Origin: Fasciola hepatica
Lineage: Eukaryota; Platyhelminthes; Trematoda; Plagiorchiida; Fasciolidae
Direction of reading: 5' to 3'
Assembly: GCA_948099385.1 (NCBI GenBank)
Contig: CANUEZ040000199.1
Location: 754,001 to 818,000 of the forward strand
DNA length: 64,000 nt
A model generated the notes under the pieces. That model saw only the letters and a program-made list of their open reading frames with translations, was not told where the DNA came from and searched no databases. The translations under genes and the position numbers were made by a program. This document shows positions 45,776-55,978 of this stretch, in pieces; positions within the stretch are counted from its first letter, which is position 1; the number at the start of each line of letters is the position of its first letter.

Positions 45776-46296
45776 GTATAAAGCTGAGAGGAGCGGAAGC
45801 CAGGATAAATAAGAGGATCAAGGAGTGAATTAGTGGGTGGTGGGACTTAATGTCTTAGGATCCAGCACCACTGGATAGTTTGGTGCAGGAGGAAAACATC
45901 ATTGGCTAAAACCTTCAGCTAGAGAAGAGTTGTTTTTACATAGCTGCCCTAGTACTGTATGGCTAGGGAGGCAGTAATTGTTTAGACATGGTTGTGGAAA
46001 CCGACTAGTGAATTAGATGAGGCAGGGATGTATAAGGGTTATGTGATGGTAGGTGAACGTGGGTGAGTAGCGAGAACCGGCAGGCATCTAGATATTTATA
46101 GTTGTAAACGACAAAAACTATCCTGCAATGTGGGTTATACGTAAAAAAATAATAATAAATGGTAAGCCTATCGTCTGTCGTTAGGCAGAAAATGGTAGGT
46201 TTGGAATATGGTGCCGTGATTCTAGTAGTTGAACCCGTTTTTGAAGGCCAGCTCGACGGACAGCAGAGAGCGGGAGGAGAGACTGAAGCTAGGGTT

Positions 46297-49212
46297 CTAA
46301 AGTTCGATGCCTTCTTCATAGGCTCGATCCTCAGATATGCTGGCGTTAGTCAAAGATAACATATGACTAACGGTAAGTTGTGATTTAAGGGCATGGCTGA
46401 ACTGGGTTATTGACGCACATTTGCGAATGGTCCGAGGCAGCTTATTCCAAAGCTTTGAATATTTAATGAGAAAGAAGTTGAATCTGATTGCCAGCCTGCA
46501 ATGTGGGATGGTCAGACTGAAGTCTCTGTGGCGCAGAGGGTAAGATGAGGGTAGGGAAAACTGTATAGAGTTGGTAGAAGTGAACGCAGAGCAATGAATA
46601 AGTCTGTATAGAAAACACAAGTTAAGCCTGACATGTCTGAGCCATACGGGGTCAAGTTTTAATAGAATGCATCGCTCTTTATAGCTCAGTGGAGTGGAAT
46701 ATCCCATTAGCTTCTTGGTGAAGGTGCGCTGGACTTTCTCCAGGCGTATTCTGTCAGATTTAGACATTCCAGAGAAGATTATAGGGCAGTATTCGAGGTG
46801 GGGTCTAGCATGGGATTGGTATGTAAGGAGGATACTATGTTTCATTTTAAATGATCTGAGAACTAGGCCTATTATCTGTCTGGCCCTGGCCGTCTGAAAT
46901 TAGACATGTTTCGAAAATTGTAGATTTTTAGTGTATCGAAGCCCAAGATCCTTCACTGATGAGCTTGGGGCGATGGGTACTTGGTTCAGTGACAGAGTTC
47001 CGAGGGGGACTTGACATCTGTAGGTTGTGTAGAAGCTTTTAGATGTCGAGAAGCACATTTGCCATGAAGTGCACCATTGATCAAGTTTCTCAAGATCACT
47101 ACTTATTTCAGACAGTGCTGTGCTCAAATCTTGATGGCGGAAATCATACACGATTTTGATGTCGTCGGCGAAGAGGAAAGGTGTGCCACGTCGCACAATC
47201 GAGAAAATGTCGTTAATATACAGTAAGAAAAATAGCGGACCAAGTACACTTCCTTGTATGACTCCACTAGTGACAGGCGTCGGTTGCGATAGATGACCAT
47301 TAGCATATACAACCTGGGTTCGATCCGACAGGTAAGAAGTGATCCATGATAAAAGCGGGTCATGGATACCATAGGCCCGGAGTTTTGTCAACAATCGGGA
47401 GTGAGGAACTCGGTCAAATGCCTTGGTCATATCGAGGTAGATGAAAATCATAGATTCTCCGTCGTCAGCTGCCGTGGTCACTAGGTTGAAGAAATCAAAC
47501 TGGCATGTGGTACAAGAACGTGACTTTAGGAAGCCATGTTGGCCGCTGTGAATGAGGTTATGGGAAATGAGATAATCGGACATCCGCTGTTTAATCAAAC
47601 GCTCCATTATTCTAGCAGCTAAAGGGGTATGGTTGATAGGACGATAATTTGAAGGGTCATGCACTGGACCTTTTTTGTGGATAGGAATAATGGTTGAAGT
47701 TTTCCACTGGGATGGAAAAATGCCATTTTTAAGGGATAAGTTGTAGAGATTCATAAAGATAGCATCGATGTCAGTTCCACCAAGATGAAAGAGTGCTGGG
47801 GGGATGCCGTCATAGCCAGGGCGGGAGGAGGGTCTAACACGCAGCAGCAGGTGGGTCACATCGTTCAAACTGAATTCAATGTCAGAGAGAACTTGCTCGG
47901 TGATGAGGGGTGCGGGTGGAGGATTTGAGGTGGCGTCAGTGGTCATGGATTCTGAAAAGAAGGTATTGAGTGCCTCAGCGATTTCAGCTGCAGATTTAAT
48001 ATGCGTGCTGTTTCCCAAAATTAGATATGGTATCCCCGTAGGCTCTCTCTGATTTCTGCTCTTCAGCAGTCGGGACAATCGGTACGATTTGTCGAAGGAA
48101 TTCAAGGCCGAAAGCTCCTGCTTTCTCAGCAGTTCATTAGTCCGAAGACTGATGGTGACAGAGAGAGAGTGAAGTTGCAATAGTATGGAGAAGTCCTTGG
48201 TTTTATTGTAGATCTTCTGCAGTTTTGCATGTTTATTTTGCAGCCTTGTTTGGTAGGAGCCGCGGGCTTGAGAACGGTTGGTCCCGATGGTGGTGATTGC
48301 TGACAAGCAGCTATGTAGCCTATGGTAGAGTACGTCACTGGCGAGCTGAGTGTTGTGCTGTAGGAAGTAGTCATCCCAGTTGAGGGATCGAAGCATAGGC
48401 TTGAGGTTCATCCAGTTGATCGTGTGCAGGGGCTGTTGAGATGAGCTACATATGGGGTCTATTGGTCCGGCTGTGAATCTGCAAGATACCATTCTATGGT
48501 CACTGCCTGGGAAAGGGTTGAGGGCGGTAGTCATCACGTCCGATAGGCCAATGGTAAATATCAGGTCTAGTATGCTGTGACCTCTGGTTGGTGTCATTAC
48601 GTGCTGGACCCAGCGCCCTGCGCGTATGGTCGAAACGAAGCTCGTGAAGTATTGGGGTGATGACATGGTGTCCCAGCAGATATTAGGTGCACTGAAATCG
48701 CCAGCAATGATTTTTGACGAGGAGGGTAATAGTGCAAAGTGGTCAAAGGCTTTGACTACGTGGGCGAGGTCCGTGGTGTTTGAATTGGGTGGTCGATAAA
48801 CGCAGCCGATATGGAGTGGAGAGTTGGCCAGAAGAACCGTTACCCATATTGAGTCCTGAATTGAGTCCAGTATTGGATCAGAGAGAGGAATGGTAGGCAA
48901 GCTGTTTTTAACGTGGATTAGACAGCCTCCTCCACGACGACGACGATTTTTCATGAAGGTTCGATAACCAGCAATAGAGATTTGGTCCAATGGGACAGAA
49001 TCATTTAGCCAGGTTTCGGTTATGACAATGATGTCGAAGTCGGAAGACAGTACTATATTACGGAGAGTATGGGTTTTATTCAGTAATGAGCGAGCGTTAA
49101 TGAGAAGCAAGTTAAGTGCAACTGTACCGTCATGGTGTGGAGTGGGAACAACCATCTGCGGGTGTTGATGGCTAACACTACCGAGGTGGTAAACGTCATT
49201 AAGTGGACTCAT
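46297..49212 (-). pseudogene. LINE copy 1 ORF2: endonuclease-reverse transcriptase, one in-frame stop
   Basis: The frame runs 971 codons with a single TAA at 46900-46902 (codon 771); the two open parts (770 and 182 codons plus the bridge) are in the same frame. Apurinic-type endonuclease, residues about 30-240: LLLINARSLLNKTHTLR, ITETW at 64-68, GDFSAPNICW from 171, LDLIF, and GSDHRM with SDH at 237-239. RT, about 500-760: YRPINHTPLAARIMERLIKQ, HGFLKSRSCTTCQFDFF, LDMTKAFDRVPHSRLLTKL, GVIQGSVLGPLFFLLYINDI, FADDIKIV with FADD at 681-684. The remainder (SHARPHLEYCPIIFSGMSKS onward) is the thumb and C-terminal region. Length and layout are normal for CR1 ORF2. The start ATG is 35 bases after ORF1. 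Confidence 0.92.
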
Positions 49213-49247
49213 AACGACAGGGTTGTCATGTATAGAAGTGAAGGAGT

Positions 49248-51067
49248 CTAAACAGGGGTTAGAAGTGGGGAGCCGGCATTGCGAAGAAGGGGTGAAGCTG
49301 GGTTGGGGGGGGTGCCGTCAAAAAAAAATTGGTCGTTTGGGGAGGTGGGATTTCCGGGGTGGTTGAAGTAGCCAGGTGGGGGGTTGGATGCTGAGGTAAT
49401 GGGTAACGGCAAGTGAGATGGCAGAAAGTAGTGGTGACTGGGTTCAACGGGGTACGCAGAGGGCGGGTAGTTGCCGCTTGACCAGGACCGACGAAATAAC
49501 TGTAGTTGGTTGGGCTGGCCCATCCTGTGTTCAGGAAAGGGCGCGGAGCTAGACAATTGAGGCCATTGGTTATAATTCGACTGGGGGTTACTTATTTGTA
49601 TCATTGGAGGAGAGAGAAATTGGTTACGGAGGTTCGACGGGAGATGCTGGCGCTCAGCCAGATGATTGGAAAACTGTTTCGGGAAACTTGGAGAATATGG
49701 TGTGTTTGATCCCGATGCATGATAATGCGCTACTCGGTGGCCGTTTTCGCCTGTATTGTAGAGTGGAGTTGGGGGGACCTTGTCGATTAGCCGAGGTACC
49801 ACGCTAATACAACGAGGTGGGGTTGGCTGCTTTAGGGTGATGCAGGGTTGCGTCCTGCTTGCCAACAAGTATGAATTATTTGGGGTGTACTTGGAGTGCT
49901 TGGTGGGGGTTCTAAATGGGATTCTGAGAAGACTTACGGGGGGGAATACAGGAGTAGCCGGAGTGGCTAAAAGCTGTGGGGGGTCACAGGGTCCTGTCTG
50001 CCGATGGGACGATTGGCCACATAGTAGATCATGCCTTTCATGAACGATCTGTGTTCGCAAGACGGTGGGACATGAGTTAGAGCAGGACGGGCCGTTGGCA
50101 ACAGACTTCCCCGGAGTCTTTTTCGGTGGTGAGACGGTGGGCAGTAGGCTGGCATTAGCAGCGGCAGGCTTGGATGCACGGGACTTTGGTGGCCCTGGGC
50201 TAATAGTGGGTTTGGCATGGATATCGTTGCCGTTTGAAGAAGCGGAGTTTGATGGTAGAAGGCAGGGCCGTTTACTAGGGGGATGTGCTGGAGATGGGGT
50301 CAGGTCTAGGTCAACCAGAGTGGTGCAGACAACTGAGGGCTTTTGTGTTACGGGGTGGCTCGACAAGCAGCGAGAAGACGCGGCGACTGATATTTCAGCC
50401 ACAGGTTGCGCTGGTGGAGCTAAGGCACTTTTTAGTGATCGAAAAACCTTTCTTTGGAGGGGCGTTTTATCCGGTTGTATTCTTATTCTTTTGAATGGGG
50501 TGGAACAGGCAATGATTTGCCAACCAGTTATGAATTCTCTTGCTGTTACTTTGTCAGCGAATTGAAACTTTAAAGGACAGTCAGTGCGTTGTGATTTTTT
50601 GCGCAGTCGAGTGCAATAGCACCTGTGGTGTGCCATGTTGCAAGCATTCAGGATGACGAGTTTGGTTGACGGCAAGGGTAGTCGATCAGGGATGTTGAAA
50701 ACTATCGCGTTTTTGGAGTTGGCTATACGCTTATGAACTTCCGTCGCAACTGAGTCTAAGAAGCGGCCCGCCATGACTAGGCTCTGGCGATTAGCAATAG
50801 GCGTGGGCTCCATTATGCTAGATAAAGGGGATATCTTTAATAGAATATCATCGATGGACTGGATCTGGTTATGCAGGTCCGCCACTCTTTGATCTACTTC
50901 GTTAATCTTCTTGTTGACTACGTCATAAACATCAACGAGAGGTACTGAACATGGACTGAGTGCAGACTGAGGTTGAGTGTTCCTGGTTTTTTGAGCCTAA
51001 CGGTACGAATTGCCTGATTTGCACCCGGGACCTTGGCACGTTTACGCAGGCCCTTTGGAGCTTCCAT
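49248..51067 (-). CDS. LINE copy 1 ORF1 (RNA-binding-type protein), possible N-terminal frameshift
   Basis: The frame is open from about 50995 to 49248; from the GTG at 50885 it is 545 codons. The segment before it in this frame, VDVYDVVNKKINEVDQRVAD, looks like coiled coil. Then NSKNAIVFNIPDRLP and LNACNMAHHRCYCTRLRKKS, a pattern typical of the RRM-like domain of CR1/L2 ORF1 (ENVVIFGIPE type). The C-terminal 350 residues are Pro/Ser/Thr/Asn-rich. A plausible true start is the ATG at 51065-51067, whose basic N-terminus (MEAPKGLRKRAKVPG) is in another frame; a single-base change in the T6 run at 50987-50992 would account for the shift. It would coat the LINE RNA in the cytoplasm. Confidence 0.7.
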
Positions 51068-51275
51068 AGGTAGTTCGGGAGATAATGTGAAGAAGAGGGA
51101 AAGATTATGGGTCAGCAAGTTGAACTTTTCGAGAGTGTAAAGCTACGTAGAAAATTTTGGGTATTTTTCTTACGCCTTTCTAGATAAATGACAGACGGTT
51201 ATAAGCTTCATAAACATAAAAACCAAACATAACCTAGGGGGAATAGAGGCCCGGTGTAGCGCAGCAGACCACCAG

Positions 51276-51779
51276 TGCTGGCAGATATGGGCACGGACGA
51301 CCTTCTCAAGGACTTTACATAAGTTGCTAGTTAGGCTTACCGGCTTGTAGTTCTGCACAGCCGACTTAGGTCCACTCTTATATATTTCCACGACTGCTGC
51401 GACTTTCCAGTCACGAGGCAGCTTACTCTGGTCCAACGTGGATCTGTACAGCCTGCATACCGATGGAGCTATGATATCCGTCAGCGGCTTGATGATAGCG
51501 GAATGAATGCTATCCTAAGCCGCTGACTCGTGGCTTTTTGATTCCTGTAGGTACCTACGCACGCTCTCCTCTGAGAGATTCAGCTCGTTTGACCAAGGAG
51601 AATGATGCACCAGGGCCAGATCTACTCGTACCCCACCATCCATTCTATGTACGCTACCAAAGTATTCCCCCAGGGCGTCTGCTTTTCCCTGGTCATCAGT
51701 GGCAATACCATAGTCTCTGGTGGATAGTGGACCTACGACATTTCTTGCTGAGCCTTTAGACTGTACATGGCTGTATAAT
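51276..51779 (-). pseudogene. L2-a LINE: EN-RT linker and start of RT (second piece)
   Basis: The minus strand reads SHVQSKGSARNVVGPLSTRD, DQGKADALGEYFGSVHRMDG, LNLSEESVRRYLQES, then after a stop HSAIIKPLTDIIAPSVCRLY, LDQSKLPRDWKVAAVVEIYK, SGPKSAVQNYKPVSLTSNLC and KVLEKVVRAHICQHW. These are the standard CR1/L2 blocks before the RT palm (GPL.D..G, EYFxSVFT, LPxDWKxAxVxPIxKxG, NYRPVSLTS). Both ends are insertion boundaries: LINE copy 1 at 51275 and a family C repeat at about 51781. Only one stop is visible, so decay is moderate. Confidence 0.85.
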
Positions 51780-51780
51780 T

Positions 51781-53225
51781 GTTTTAATAATAATAATAAT
51801 AATAATTGTTTATTTCGGAAACGCCAGAAGCATGCCAAGTGCATGATCTTGTTGATACAGGTGATGGAATGGACAGATATAATTCATGGAAATATGGAAA
51901 CTCTCATGAAAATATTGGATAAAAGGCTCAGAAGGGGGAATAAAGTAGGATGAAAATAGGATAAATGTGTGCACACCATAGAAATTGTGTGGAGTTTAAA
52001 TGAGCTCAAGAGCGGATTTGAATGGACGCCCGGTGAGTTTGAGAGTCAAGGTCAGATTGACTGAATGGCTGGTCCGGGTAATTACATAAAAAGGCCGACT
52101 GGTAAACATGAGAAAGGCTGGAAATCGGTATAAGGTACTGCAGTAGCGAGGAACGGTGGAGAAAAGGGTGAGGTGCACTGCAGTGGATTAGATGTCGATG
52201 AAGCATTGGTACTTTGCAGTGGATTGTCGGCGGACAGGACACAAAACTCATCGTAAAACAAGTAGCGAGCAATGCAATACGTAGAGGGATGATCAGATGA
52301 CAAAAACGATTTAGAAGAATTGGATACGGTAGATGTGAGGCACAGATGTAGAGTTGATGGATGCCTATGATGACGGTCGTTGGGATGATAGCAAGAGAAA
52401 TGGCCGGTGAGAACTGCTAGATGCAGAACGCGTGCACATTGATATATGTGCGTAAATTTATATATATATATATATATGTAGATATATTATATATATGTAT
52501 GGATATGAGAGAAGCAGGAGCAATAACAATGGGGTCCTAGAAAGAAATTATCAGACATTGGGGGGGGGTAGGTAAAGTTAGATCAAATGGTTGTAGAACT
52601 AACTTTGGAATATCGTGGTGGACTGACTTCATGACAAGTGCACATGGCAGCCCAACGGAAAGAAAAACAGAATGCGGAAGCACAGAATAGATGAAGACTC
52701 TGAGGAGCAGTTCATGGAAGAGTGAAGATGAAAGTCGGGATCAAGGAAAACAGGTAAGAATGGGTCTTATTATTTGATCAATGCAGGTGCGATATGTAGT
52801 GACGGACCAGAGGAATCGGGTAGAGACAGGTAAAATGATTTGAAACTGTAAAAGAACACCGTGATGTAACGTTGCCCTTACAATGATGGAACATGGAAGA
52901 GCGGACCACACTGGAAGGTGTAGAAAAATGCCTGTATCGAGCAATAAACGGATCAAGGGATGAAAGCAATGACCGAGGAGACACAGGTAAGAAATCGCCA
53001 ATCAGATCATTTTACTGCAGATGAAACACGAAGGAGATGGACAAGGGAGCGGGACGCCCCGAGATAAGTGAACTAATAATGGAACAAAAAGGCAACAAAA
53101 GATGCATGCTCAACGGAGTTGGGGCAATGGAGCTGGAGAGTTGTTTGCTGGCAGACAATTGAACAGGTGGATAATAATCAGGACACTGGAAAGAACCACA
53201 GAGGAATCGCAAAGCTGTTGTCCTA
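51781..53225 (-). repeat. Family C noncoding LINE-like repeat, copy 2
   Basis: Its sense 3' end (low coordinates) reads CTTCTGGCG then TTTCCGAAATAAACAATTATT and an ATT run (51786-51806). It separates two pieces of LINE L2-a. The body matches the reverse complement of 1-1400. An AT-rich tandem tract lies at 52457-52510 and a G9 run near 52559-52568. No coding motif; the frames of 60-88 codons are unsupported. Confidence 0.6.
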
Positions 53226-54711
53226 CAGATTGGCCCAATTAAAGCTCAAATTCTCGCTTGGATGTCCTCAGAAGGCTAACAGTCTCGTTTCTCAGCTTAG
53301 TATAGCGGTTCCAAGCTAGCTGACTGCCGGAAGCTTTGTACTGGCTCCAAGGGCGGTTTCTACGTCTGATGGCCTTGGTTATTGCAGCCTTCTACCACAT
53401 GGGTTTACCGTCCCCACTCCATCGTTTTAAGGGTGCTAACTCTTCCTGTAGGGCAGTCAGAAATCCCTTTGTGGTCTGCCAGAGCTCCTCCACAGTAGCC
53501 CCCTCTGTCGTGCCCCAGGTCAAATCCATCGCCCTATCACGAAGCCCATCTATGTTCATACTACCGAAATGTCTGACCAGCCTTGAGGGTACCTTGGGTT
53601 GCCGCAGGCATGGGACGGTTTTGACACACACATGGTCACTCTTGCCCAGCGGTGCACAATAGTGCAGTCCAGACACATCGTTGGGGAAGTTCGTTAAAGT
53701 TAGATCCAGCAAAGATGGAACGCATCCAGTCCTATATTTTATATATTCCCTAATATGTTGGTGCAACGCATTAGCATGCAGCCATTCTAAGTAGGTTTGC
53801 TCCTCCGATCCCGGCACGCAGACCTCAGCTACCCAGTCAATGTGCGGAAGATTGAAGTCACCCACTATGAGGGTCTTTTGTGCGTCCTTAACTAGTTCAA
53901 ACAAAGTCCTCAGAAAACAAACGTCCTCTTCGTGGTTAGTGCTTGGTTGCCTGAAGACACAGACAACGTTAACCCTTCTGCCCGGTGCATAACTGGATAT
54001 TGCGAGTGCACATCTTGGTCTGGGACTCAAGGTGGTTTGCACCTGACCTAACGAGGATGGCTACTCCACCACCAAGGCGATCTTGTTCCCGATCCTGCCT
54101 TTAGACTGCAAAATTATTACTCATAAGGCCTGGCACATAGTCTTCTTCAGAAAGTCACGTTTCTTTGAGGGCAACTATCGACGCTTTCTGCTCGTCAGTG
54201 GTTTTGGCGAGTTCCGCCCATTTGTTTCTAATACTTCACGCGTTAATATATAACACCACAGCGTTTGCTCCGTCACCTAGGCGTCCCTTGCTATTCACTC
54301 CTGTCTGTTTCTCAGGCGCAACGCCTGAGATGAGAACACGATTTTTGCTTCGGATGTCCCCACTGGTGTGCATAAAGCCGGCTGACGATCCAGAACTTCC
54401 GACGACTCCCAATCCACCTCTGTAGGAGTTGCTACAACATCCAGACTGGCAAAGGTCGCACTGTCATCTATCTTCGGACCGTACTGCAAATTCTCCTCTT
54501 CCAGCGCGTCTTCAAATACAACTACTTGCGCCCCTGCACTTGGCTTCTTTACTCCTGTCGGGGTCGGGGCGTGAGAGCCAAGTACGGCATTCCGCTGAAC
54601 ATTTTGGTTTCTCACCAGCGCCCTTGTCGGTCGACCAAGGTTAGCCCCCAGGAGCTAGACCACCGGGCCTTACTCTATGCTCGTCCGGCACAGTTTGGTA
54701 CCTACCCTTAA
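53226..54711 (-). pseudogene. L2-a LINE: endonuclease (first piece)
   Basis: The minus frame 54042-53392 (216 codons) encodes a CR1/L2 endonuclease: SSYAPGRRVNVVCVFRQPST, QKTLIVGDFNLPHIDWVAEV, VPSLLDLTLTNFPNDV and HYCAPLGKSDHVCVKTVPCL. The expected N-terminal block with an ETW motif lies upstream in broken frames (ALKET near 54160, then stop). An upstream frame 54615-54295 (106 codons) contains EDALEEENLQYGPKIDD and DVVATPTEVDWESSEVLDRQ. After 53392 one frame continues to YTKLRNETVSLLRTSKREFE at about 53230, then the family C insert begins. Bases 53280-54507 are the left arm of the palindrome. Confidence 0.85.
53280..54507 (-). repeat. Left arm of a 1228 bp palindrome
   Basis: Every position x here pairs with 109258 - x in 54751-55978. 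All open frames inside have exact mirror counterparts with identical translations (for example 53392-54042 with 55216-55866; 53336-53662 with 55596-55922; 54165-54425 with 54833-55093), and the stretches I compared base by base are identical. At the outer edge the pairing breaks at 53279/55979. Confidence 0.95.
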
Positions 54712-54750
54712 TGATAATAATAATAATAATAATAATGGTTTATTTCGGAA
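54508..54750. repeat. 243 bp palindrome spacer with LINE 3' terminus and ATA run
   Basis: Bases 54508-54711 continue L2-a upstream of the left arm. Then 54712-54735 is a TAA/ATA run, followed by TGGTTTATTTCGGAA up to 54750. Read on the minus strand this is TTCCGAAATAAACCATTATT, the same 3' terminus seen at 51786-51815. The homology with the family C terminus continues into the right arm as GCGCTGGAAG (family C: ACGCCAGAAG), so the arm junction falls on a microhomology. Confidence 0.8.
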
Positions 54751-55978
54751 GCGCTGGAAGAGGAGAATTTGCAGTACGGTCCGAAGATAGATGACAGTGC
54801 GACCTTTGCCAGTCTGGATGTTGTAGCAACTCCTACAGAGGTGGATTGGGAGTCGTCGGAAGTTCTGGATCGTCAGCCGGCTTTATGCACACCAGTGGGG
54901 ACATCCGAAGCAAAAATCGTGTTCTCATCTCAGGCGTTGCGCCTGAGAAACAGACAGGAGTGAATAGCAAGGGACGCCTAGGTGACGGAGCAAACGCTGT
55001 GGTGTTATATATTAACGCGTGAAGTATTAGAAACAAATGGGCGGAACTCGCCAAAACCACTGACGAGCAGAAAGCGTCGATAGTTGCCCTCAAAGAAACG
55101 TGACTTTCTGAAGAAGACTATGTGCCAGGCCTTATGAGTAATAATTTTGCAGTCTAAAGGCAGGATCGGGAACAAGATCGCCTTGGTGGTGGAGTAGCCA
55201 TCCTCGTTAGGTCAGGTGCAAACCACCTTGAGTCCCAGACCAAGATGTGCACTCGCAATATCCAGTTATGCACCGGGCAGAAGGGTTAACGTTGTCTGTG
55301 TCTTCAGGCAACCAAGCACTAACCACGAAGAGGACGTTTGTTTTCTGAGGACTTTGTTTGAACTAGTTAAGGACGCACAAAAGACCCTCATAGTGGGTGA
55401 CTTCAATCTTCCGCACATTGACTGGGTAGCTGAGGTCTGCGTGCCGGGATCGGAGGAGCAAACCTACTTAGAATGGCTGCATGCTAATGCGTTGCACCAA
55501 CATATTAGGGAATATATAAAATATAGGACTGGATGCGTTCCATCTTTGCTGGATCTAACTTTAACGAACTTCCCCAACGATGTGTCTGGACTGCACTATT
55601 GTGCACCGCTGGGCAAGAGTGACCATGTGTGTGTCAAAACCGTCCCATGCCTGCGGCAACCCAAGGTACCCTCAAGGCTGGTCAGACATTTCGGTAGTAT
55701 GAACATAGATGGGCTTCGTGATAGGGCGATGGATTTGACCTGGGGCACGACAGAGGGGGCTACTGTGGAGGAGCTCTGGCAGACCACAAAGGGATTTCTG
55801 ACTGCCCTACAGGAAGAGTTAGCACCCTTAAAACGATGGAGTGGGGACGGTAAACCCATGTGGTAGAAGGCTGCAATAACCAAGGCCATCAGACGTAGAA
55901 ACCGCCCTTGGAGCCAGTACAAAGCTTCCGGCAGTCAGCTAGCTTGGAACCGCTATACTAAGCTGAGAAACGAGACTG
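54751..55978 (+). repeat. Right arm of the palindrome (inverted L2 endonuclease copy)
   Basis: Exact mirror of 53280-54507. It carries the same 216-codon endonuclease frame (55216-55866, +) as the left arm, including GDFNLPHIDW and GKSDHVCV. It begins abruptly at 54751, within the codons for ALEEEN, and ends at 55978, within NET; the sequence to its right is a different LINE copy. Either a real inverted duplication or an assembly or amplification artefact. Confidence 0.95.

Larger units (their letters stand above)
43148..46296 (-). repeat. Family A copy 3: probable long 3' untranslated region of LINE copy 1
   Basis: It follows directly on ORF2 and ends in a LINE-like terminus at 43148. Its distal half (43339-44895) is collinear with copies at 2155-3745 and 25580-27480; a more proximal block (45365-45410, ACTGGGTGTTGAGTTCAGTTAGTGAG) matches 29130-29165 in LINE copy 2, also just downstream of ORF2. 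It includes TA microsatellites and, at 46146-46162, an A7-ATAATAATAAATGG word that could alternatively mark the true LINE 3' end. Under that alternative, family A would be a separate element that happens to abut two LINE copies. No coding capacity recognised. Confidence 0.55.
43148..51275 (-). mobile_element. Nearly intact CR1-group LINE, copy 1
   Basis: On the minus strand: about 210 bp of 5' region (51275-51068), ORF1 (to 49248), a 35 base gap, ORF2 (49212-46297), then a 3.15 kb noncoding stretch of family A ending at 43148-43170 in AAGAAATATACTATACTATAC. It interrupts the RT of LINE L2-a: the L2-a frame reads into the LINE from the 51276 side (HICQH) and resumes at 43147 (LLEH), as in the uninterrupted homologue near 63130, so a single insertion of 8.13 kb with at most a base or two of duplication explains both edges. 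ORF2 has one stop and ORF1 possibly one frameshift; otherwise open, so it is the youngest LINE in the window. Confidence 0.8.

Noticed and set aside
45597..45821. Minus-strand 74-codon frame rich in Tyr and Ile
   Set aside because: It is a translation of a TA tandem repeat.
49506..50565. Plus-strand frames of 67-166 codons opposite LINE ORF1
   Set aside because: Antisense shadows of the Pro-rich ORF1; no motif of their own.
53336..53662. 108-codon frame also found at 55596-55922
   Set aside because: It is the antisense shadow of the LINE endonuclease in both palindrome arms.
53280..55978. Terminal inverted repeats of a DNA transposon (foldback type)
   Set aside because: The arms consist of LINE endonuclease sequence and the spacer holds no transposase; there is no target duplication visible at the outer ends.
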